Shown here in pieces: positions 58,807-64,000 of a stretch of DNA of 64,000 nucleotides. Below the pieces are notes generated by a model. The model did no database searches, was not told the DNA's origin, and saw only the letters and a program-made list of their open reading frames with translations. The number at the start of each line of letters is the position of its first letter. Position 1 is the first letter of the stretch. This DNA comes from Deltaproteobacteria bacterium (GTDB taxonomy: Bacteria > Desulfobacterota > Syntrophia > Syntrophales > Smithellaceae), in assembly GCA_026388535.1 (NCBI GenBank), contig JAPLJP010000026.1:1-64000 (forward strand), read 5' to 3'. The position numbers and the translations under genes were made by a program.

Positions 58807-60273
58807 TTATTCTATATGCAATCCCACAAAGAAATTAGAACTGCCGCGTTTAACTAAAAGAATAACGCTTTTCTTATCGGCAGCTTTTTTCATTTCCGCG
58901 GTATATTGCTTCATGGATGTAACCTTTACTTTGTTTACTTGAACAATTATATCCTGCTGTTGAATGCCGACATCATCCGCCGGACTGCCCTCTTCTACGT
59001 CAGTAACTATTACGCCGGCATCATGGGAGATTCCCAACTGTTGAGCCATTTCTTTAGTTACTTCCTGAATAGTAATGCCGAAATATCCATTTGATTTCTT
59101 TGTTAGCGCTATTTCGGGCTTATCTTTACGCTCCGCGACCAAGACTTGAAAGGATATTTCCTTACCGTCGCGCAATGCTTTTATTATCGCCTTTTCACCA
59201 ACATGCAAAGAAGCGGTTGTAATAAGCAAATCATGAGTGTCTTTAATAGGCTTTCCGTTAATTTCAGTAATTATATCCCCCACTTTAATTCCAGCCTTAT
59301 CTGCTGGATCATTTTTAACAACATCGGAGACTAAAACGCCGTTCTTGTTGTTATGATTCAGATTTTTTGCTATATCATCCGTAATATTCTGGATGGAAAT
59401 ACCCAGCCATCCCCGGGTTACTTTGCCTTTGCTTTTCAGGTCAGCCAAAATACTTTTTGCCATGTTCATCGGTATGGCAAAACCTATGCCCTGTCCCTGG
59501 GCGACTATTGCCGTATTAATGCCGATAACTTTTCCTGCCATGTTGAACAATGGTCCTCCGCTGTTGCCCGGATTAATGGATGCGTCAGTCTGAATGAAAT
59601 TATCGTAAGCGCCTGCCCCGATCACACGTCCCTTGGCGCTGACAATGCCGGCGGTAACTGTTTGTTCCAGGCCGAAAGGATTGCCAATCGCGATAACCCA
59701 CTCGCCTACTCTTACTGTGTCGGAGTCGCCAATTTCCACTGTTGGCAAGCCATTGTCAGGCTTGATTTTTATTAAAGCGATATCGGTTTTGGCGTCGGTG
59801 CCTATGATTTTTGCCTCATATTCTTTGCCATCGGAGATTTTCACCAGAATTTTATCTGTATTTTCTACCACATGATTATTGGTGAATATATATCCGTCAT
59901 TGCTGATGATAAAACCTGAGCCGAGGCTTCTTTGCTTAAAATCACGCTGAGGAGTATCGCCGAAAAAACGGTTAAAGAAATCATCTCCGAAATAATCGTT
60001 AAAAGGTGATCGGCCAAAATGATTTCCCAGACTTTTCCCCTTAAATGTTTTTGTTGTGCTGATATTTACTACCGCAGGCTTAACTCGTTCAGCCAGATCG
60101 GAAAAAGAACCAGGAGTATTTCCTTCTGAAGAAATTGCTGATGCAGCCCGAATTTCCGGCGCTCCCGAAGAGATAAGAGAAGATCTTAAAACTTCCACCA
60201 AAGAGACAATAAAAAAAGCAACCAAAAACGCCATTAAAAACATAAAAAATGTTTTACGATTTTTATTTTCCAT
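58807..60273 (-). CDS. Periplasmic serine protease HtrA/DegP
   Basis: 488-aa envelope protease/chaperone. N-terminal membrane anchor or signal (~8-30, FFMFLMAFLVAFFIVSLVEVL), trypsin-like domain with His in FTNNHVVE, Asp in KTDIALIKI and Ser in NPGNSGGPL, then two PDZ domains (~285-375 with GWLGISIQNI, ~395-488 with GYFGITIQEV). Includes a Phe/Asn-rich LA loop (GNHFGRSPFNDYFGDDFFNRFFG) as in DegP. Degrades misfolded periplasmic proteins. Own promoter and terminator; monocistronic. Confidence 0.96.
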   Translation of the reverse strand: MENKNRKTFFMFLMAFLVAFFIVSLVEVLRSSLISSGAPEIRAASAISSEGNTPGSFSDLAERVKPAVVNISTTKTFKGKSLGNHFGRSPFNDYFGDDFFNRFFGDTPQRDFKQRSLGSGFIISNDGYIFTNNHVVENTDKILVKISDGKEYEAKIIGTDAKTDIALIKIKPDNGLPTVEIGDSDTVRVGEWVIAIGNPFGLEQTVTAGIVSAKGRVIGAGAYDNFIQTDASINPGNSGGPLFNMAGKVIGINTAIVAQGQGIGFAIPMNMAKSILADLKSKGKVTRGWLGISIQNITDDIAKNLNHNNKNGVLVSDVVKNDPADKAGIKVGDIITEINGKPIKDTHDLLITTASLHVGEKAIIKALRDGKEISFQVLVAERKDKPEIALTKKSNGYFGITIQEVTKEMAQQLGISHDAGVIVTDVEEGSPADDVGIQQQDIIVQVNKVKVTSMKQYTAEMKKAADKKSVILLVKRGSSNFFVGLHIE

Positions 60274-60360
60274 TTTAATCTAATTAACCTCCGCTATATT
60301 GATAAAAGATTATGGCTTTTCGCCACATTATAAGACTGAATTGTTTAACGTTTTTTATGT

Positions 60361-60388
60361 ACTATAATAATCAAATTATTTTTGTCAA
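60361..60388 (-). promoter_or_regulatory. Sigma-70 promoter of htrA
   Basis: Minus-strand TTGACA (60388-60383), 16-nt spacer, TATAGT (60366-60361), about 90 nt before the htrA ATG. Confidence 0.6.
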
Positions 60389-60508
60389 TAAAATATTGTT
60401 TAATTTAGGTAGCTTAAAGTATTACTAATCATGAATTAAGATTCTATATCTAAATTGCGAATTGAAATTTATGTTATTAATAAATAGCAGGACACGGGAC
60501 AATAAAAA

Positions 60509-61300
60509 TTATAAGCTATTCTGAATTCCAAGTTTATAAATATCCGCTCGGCAGTATTCTTTAAAGCCCGCCCGTATGTAAACCTTCGCCCCCAATGGCG
60601 TTGCCTGCAGAATTACATCTTTAAACCCAACGTCTTTCGCGGCTTGCATCGCGGCTTGCGTGATCATGAGGCCGAATCCTTTATTTCTGTATGCGGGGAG
60701 AGTAGATACATAGTATATTCCCGCTGAATTGTTATGCGTGAAAAGTAGCGAGGTGGCTACCGGTTTTCCCTTAAAATAGGCGAGAAAAAGCTTTTGTGGT
60801 GATTGTGCGCCAAGATCAAATAAAGAAACAAAAGCGCCATACTGTTCTCGGGCACGCGGGGGCATTTCAAAACCATGAAAAGAAATATCTCCCCAGACAA
60901 GCAAATCGTTTTTATTTTTAACTGGAGAGATTGTTATATTGTCAGGAAGTTGCCCCTCTGATTCCGAATCGTTTAAATCCGCGGCCATACAAGGCACTTT
61001 TTCAATCAAACGCAATCCAGCGTCTTGTAACTGGCCCCTGGTTTCAGGTGATTGTCCTCAGGGATATATCCACCACCAGAAACGCAGATTTATTTTTTGG
61101 TAAATTTCAATTATGTCCGCGATGGCCTTGGCGTTATCATTATTTAAAGGTTTTTCATTCCATGCCCAGTTGATATCGGAAATAGATATGCCGGTGTTCA
61201 TTGCCCAAATTGATTCGATATTACTAATAGAGGAATTTAAGCTTCCCCAGTATCGGCTAACGGCAAAAAAATTATCTTCAATATGTTTGATTAAATTCAT
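60509..61300 (-). pseudogene. GNAT acetyltransferase gene with one in-frame TGA
   Basis: Two ORFs in the same frame (61300-61058 and 61015-60509) join into one ~263-codon gene split only by TGA at 61060-61058. The upstream part ends FWWWIYP and the next codons read GQSPETRGQLQDAGLRLIEKVPCMAADL, matching the usual two-part GNAT layout (WWIGP-x-S-P...L...GL...MAxDL). The C-terminal domain has LPAYRNKGFGLMITQAAMQAAKD (acetyl-CoA loop) and VYIRAGFKEY. Its ATG directly follows the pdxT stop. Either a nonsense mutation or read-through; selenocysteine is unlikely for this family. Confidence 0.75.
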
Positions 61301-61975
61301 TTAAGCAATGCGGGATTGTCTTGTCCAGCTTGAACTTTTCCAAAGCGGGTCGATATAATCGTGACTATCCGCTGCAGGATTCAAACCGCACTTTAGCGCG
61401 AAGTGACGATGTAAGGCAAGGCATCCAGTTAATTCGGGATGAAATACGGTTACCAAAATATTTTCGCTTTCCGCCGCCGCTATATAATCGTCAATTTTTA
61501 AAAGGACATTAATTTCTTTGCCCACAGAAATAATTTTGGGTGCGCGAATAAAAGTCAGAGGTATTGGTTTAGCGGAGATAGCGGGAATCAGAGCTTCACT
61601 GACAAAACTATCGAGCTGACTGCCGAAGCCGTTACGTTCGATTACAATATCTATCAAATTCAGGCAGGAACTTTCGCCGACAACTTCCCTTGCCAGTAAA
61701 ATTGCTCCCGCGCAAGTGCCCCAAATTTTCATGCCCCGGCGATGAGCCTGAAGCAGGACTTCCTTGATTTCAAAAATATTAAGCAGTCTGAAAAGGCAGG
61801 AACTTTCACCACCGGGAATTATTAAGCCGGCCAGATCGGCGAAATCAGAGGGCTGTTTTACTTTTTTATAAGCGACGCCCAGTCTTTCCAGATGTTCCAG
61901 ATGCTCGTGCACTCCGCCTTGCAGATCCAGAACGCCGATTACAGACGGCTTGTTACTCACTAAATGCAGAGTCAT
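61301..61975 (-). CDS. pdxT: Pyridoxal 5'-phosphate synthase glutaminase subunit
   Basis: 224-aa class I glutamine amidotransferase feeding ammonia to PdxS. PSVIGVLDLQGGVHEHLEHLERLG, GGESSCLFRLL, nucleophile Cys in WGTCAGAILLA, His/Glu in VFHPELTG. The track start (62182) is wrong because it overlaps pdxS; ATG 61975, 5 bp after the pdxS stop, gives the standard N-terminus. The C-terminus is ~25 residues longer than usual (AADSHDYIDPLWKSSSWTRQSRIA). Confidence 0.95.
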   Translation of the reverse strand: MTLHLVSNKPSVIGVLDLQGGVHEHLEHLERLGVAYKKVKQPSDFADLAGLIIPGGESSCLFRLLNIFEIKEVLLQAHRRGMKIWGTCAGAILLAREVVGESSCLNLIDIVIERNGFGSQLDSFVSEALIPAISAKPIPLTFIRAPKIISVGKEINVLLKIDDYIAAAESENILVTVFHPELTGCLALHRHFALKCGLNPAADSHDYIDPLWKSSSWTRQSRIA

Positions 61976-61980
61976 AAAAA

Positions 61981-62862
61981 TTACCAGCCCCGTCCGGCCA
62001 AAATCTGTTCGGGTGGAATTTGCGAAATTTCCAGACCGGGCATTGCTTCCCCTATGCCTATTGAAGCTTCCAGTACCTTTTTCGGATCGTTGAAATAAGC
62101 TGTTGCTTTGACGATGGCCCTTGCGCGCAGAGCCGGATCGGCTGATTTGAAAATGCCGGAGCCGACAAAAACTCCGTCGCATCCTAACTGCATCATCAGC
62201 GCCGCATCCGCTGGTGTGGCAATACCGCCCGCTGCGAAATTAACCACCGGCAGACGTCCTAATTCCTTTACCTTTAAGGCCAGTTCATAGGGAAGGCCGT
62301 TTGTTTTGGCAAATCCGGTTACTTCCTCCACCGGCATTTGCGCCAGTTGGCGGATTTCACGGTTCATTGTTCTCATGTGGCGGACAGCTTCGACAACATT
62401 CCCCGTTCCCGCTTCACCTTTAGTGCGGATCATAGCCGCGCCTTCGGCAATCCGGCGCAGAGCCTCGCCAAGATTTCGCGCGCCGCAGACAAAAGGAATC
62501 GAAAATTTTGTCTTATCAATATGGCATTCTTCATCAGCCGGAGTCAAAACTTCGCTTTCATCTATATAATCAATACGTAAAGCTTCCAGAATTTGCGCTT
62601 CCACAAAATGACCGATACGAGCTTTGGCCATCACCGGAATTTTTACGGATTTTTTGATTGCGGCAATCATCGAAGGGTCGGACATTCTGGCCACGCCGCC
62701 ATCTTTGCGGATATCGGCGGGTACGCGCTCTAAAGCCATAACAGCTACGGCCCCCGCTTCTTCCGCGATTTTTGCCTGTTCAACATTGGTTACATCCATA
62801 ATGACGCCGCCTTTGAGCATTTGCGCCAGCTGGACATTCAGTTCATATCTTTTTGCATCCAC
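61981..62862 (-). CDS. pdxS: Pyridoxal 5'-phosphate synthase lyase subunit
   Basis: 293-aa TIM-barrel synthase making PLP from ribose 5-phosphate, glyceraldehyde 3-phosphate and ammonia; forms a 12:12 complex with Pdx[74 protein letters not shown] and [31 protein letters not shown] are all typical. GTG start with AGGAGG 9 nt upstream. Confidence 0.98.
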   Translation of the reverse strand: MDAKRYELNVQLAQMLKGGVIMDVTNVEQAKIAEEAGAVAVMALERVPADIRKDGGVARMSDPSMIAAIKKSVKIPVMAKARIGHFVEAQILEALRIDYIDESEVLTPADEECHIDKTKFSIPFVCGARNLGEALRRIAEGAAMIRTKGEAGTGNVVEAVRHMRTMNREIRQLAQMPVEEVTGFAKTNGLPYELALKVKELGRLPVVNFAAGGIATPADAALMMQLGCDGVFVGSGIFKSADPALRARAIVKATAYFNDPKKVLEASIGIGEAMPGLEISQIPPEQILAGRGW

Positions 62863-62929
62863 TTTAATTTGCCTCCTGACTTAATTCACTTATTATAATA
62901 CTTCACAAGATTATTGCCTAGTGAATAAA

Positions 62930-63709
62930 TTACCAGAGCATCCTTGTTTTTATTTTTTGTTCATACAGATATTTCTTAATTTCTTCAATAGTATAGGTAC
63001 GGTAATGCACCATCGAAGCGATTAATGCCGCGTCGGCATTGCCTTTTGTCAATACTTCCGCCAGATGTTCAGGTTTTCCCGCGCCTCCGGACGCAATCAC
63101 CGGAATACGCACATTTTCGGAAATCATTGCTGTTAAATTCAATTCATAGCCGTTTTGTGTACCGTCAGCATCAATGGAATTCAAGCAAATTTCACCGGCG
63201 CCCAAGTTCTCCGCTTCCTTTGCCCACCACAAAGCGTCAATGCCGGTAAATTTTCTGCCGCCGTGAATTACCATTTCGTAGCCCGAAGGAATCGTGCCGG
63301 ATACTTCTACTTTTTTTACATCCATGCCCAGCACAACACACTGAATGCCGAAAGCTTTCGCTCCTTGTGTGATGATTTTAGGTTCATCCACCGCGGCGGA
63401 ATTAACGCTGACTTTTTCCGCTCCGGCTAAGATAACGCGGCGCATATCTTCCAGATTGCGGATGCCGCCGCCTACGGAAAACGGGATAAAAATCGTCTCG
63501 GCCACGCGCCGCACCACATCAATCATAATGTCGCGCTTGTCGGACGATGCCGTTATATCGTAAAAAACAATTTCATCCGCGCCCTGTTCATAATATTCCC
63601 GCGCGGCTTCCACCGGATCGCCGATATCCACATTGCCTTTGAATTTGATGCCCTTGGTTAGCTTACCGTCGCGCACGTCCAGGCAGGGAATAATTCGTTT
63701 ACTAAGCAT
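62930..63709 (-). CDS. hisF: Imidazole glycerol phosphate synthase cyclase subunit
   Basis: 259-aa (beta/alpha)8 cyclase of histidine biosynthesis, partner of His[27 protein letters not shown] with catalytic Asp near residue 11, DITASSDKR with the second catalytic Asp, [28 protein letters not shown]. The track ORF starts 26 codons earlier inside a repeat; ATG 63709 gives the family length. The likely SD, GCGAGG, is part of the R5 element that abuts the start codon. Confidence 0.97.
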   Translation of the reverse strand: MLSKRIIPCLDVRDGKLTKGIKFKGNVDIGDPVEAAREYYEQGADEIVFYDITASSDKRDIMIDVVRRVAETIFIPFSVGGGIRNLEDMRRVILAGAEKVSVNSAAVDEPKIITQGAKAFGIQCVVLGMDVKKVEVSGTIPSGYEMVIHGGRKFTGIDALWWAKEAENLGAGEICLNSIDADGTQNGYELNLTAMISENVRIPVIASGGAGKPEHLAEVLTKGNADAALIASMVHYRTYTIEEIKKYLYEQKIKTRMLW

Positions 63710-63826
63710 GACGGCCTCGCAAAACGTCCATATGCTGTGTTGCGCTGCGTCCCTCGTTTTTGCGGCGTACACCAAAGTATGCCTCACGCCTCGTGCCTTG
63801 CCTCTGGCGCTTTTTGCAAGGTCGTC
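63710..63826. repeat. R5 REP-like element, copy 2
   Basis: Bounded by imperfect inverted ends GACGGCCTCGCAAAA and TTTTTGCAAGGTCGTC. Internal words TTGCGCTGCGTCCCTCG, TTGCGGCGTACACC, GTATGCCTCACGCCTCGTGCCTTGC resemble 19525-19640. Fills the hisF-hisH gap. Confidence 0.7.
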
Positions 63827-63858
63827 CGTAATTACACTTACTTTGATTTTTCATAACT

Positions 63859-64000
63859 TCACTGAGCATTGCCCCTCCAAGCGCAGAAATTCCTCAAAAT
63901 CTGTAAGCCGGGACGCCCGCTTTTTTCCGGGTGAAACTGCATGGCCACAAGATTTTCTTTGGCCAGAACCGAACAGAAATCCATGCCGTAATCGGTTATA
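63859..64000 (-). CDS. hisH: Imidazole glycerol phosphate synthase glutaminase subunit, C-terminal end
   Basis: Last ~46 codons of hisH, not in the ORF track: ...[28 protein letters not shown]...GLQILRNFC ending at TGA (63859-63861). QFHPEKSG holds the catalytic His and Glu of the class I amidotransferase; TDYG is also typical. The rest lies beyond the right edge. Upstream of hisF on the same strand. Confidence 0.9.
   Translation of the reverse strand, partial: ITDYGMDFCSVLAKENLVAMQFHPEKSGRPGLQILRNFCAWRGNAQ

Noticed and set aside
60509-61300. Selenocysteine at the in-frame TGA
   Set aside because: GNAT enzymes are not known selenoproteins, the residue is in a linker, and the only nearby stem (CCTG/CAGG) is weak.

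Overview
The window looks like a chromosomal segment of an anaerobic, fatty-acid-oxidising Desulfobacterota (Deltaproteobacteria), most likely a Syntrophus/Smithella-like member of Syntrophales. This is an inference from gene content: many acyl-CoA ligases and acyl-CoA dehydrogenases, a bifurcating-type EtfAB, an ADP-forming acyl-CoA synthetase and PaaK, with moderate GC and no sugar-catabolism genes. No database search was possible. The left end holds gyrB (cut by the edge) and gyrA, and a perfect 16-bp parS-like site lies at 38984, so the segment may be origin-proximal.

Layout. 1-4.3 kb: gyrB-gyrA. 4.7-7.5 kb: a membrane-anchored TPR protein fused to archease, then rtcB (RNA ligase). 7.8-14.9 kb: small duplicated zinc-ribbon protein, HMG-CoA reductase, a CopG-antitoxin remnant, a DUF2238 membrane protein, signal peptidase I with Thr at the nucleophile position, ACT protein + PaaK, Nudix + zinc-ribbon thioredoxin, YbaK. 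15.3-19.4 kb: acyl-CoA dehydrogenase-etfB-etfA-nitronate monooxygenase/FabK-like operon. 19.9-27.8 kb (minus strand): QueG-like Fe-S protein, DHA2-type MFS exporter, tandem ThyX-like protein, murI, MaoC, flavodoxin-ferredoxin, LysA-like decarboxylase. 27.9-34.0 kb (minus): PiT transporter + DUF47, GNAT, and an operon of lysine 2,3-aminomutase with two ATP-grasp ligases. 34.5-35.8 kb: mutM and a thioredoxin-like protein.

36.0-58.4 kb is a lipid-catabolism island. It starts with a TetR regulator and runs through an ADP-forming acyl-CoA synthetase, a two-hotdog MaoC hydratase, an MFE-2-like SDR, an SCP2-type thiolase, an acyl-CoA dehydrogenase, an NAD-epimerase-like reductase, two AMP-forming ligases, a crotonase and a phosphoesterase on the plus strand. 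On the minus strand it holds an acyl-CoA dehydrogenase, an alpha-methylacyl-CoA racemase-like protein, a HadA/HadB-like pair, a 620-aa FadE-type dehydrogenase and a third ligase. The same palindromic operator, as two copies 31 bp apart around a TTGACA box, precedes both the tetR gene (36 kb) and the outermost minus-strand operon (58 kb). This suggests one regulator brackets the island. A decayed IS91-like transposase lies just outside its right end. The gene set fits beta-oxidation of long or methyl-branched acyl-CoAs.

58.8-64 kb (minus): HtrA/DegP protease, a GNAT gene interrupted by one in-frame TGA, pdxT-pdxS, hisF and the 3' end of hisH.

The most striking non-coding signal is a family of intergenic hairpin repeats. 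They have a conserved 12-nt loop (TRCRCTNCGYTT-like) and 10-bp stems whose sequences differ between copies but remain self-complementary. At least four other dispersed repeat families occur. One supplies the apparent start region of neighbouring ORFs; another abuts the hisF start codon and supplies its likely Shine-Dalgarno.
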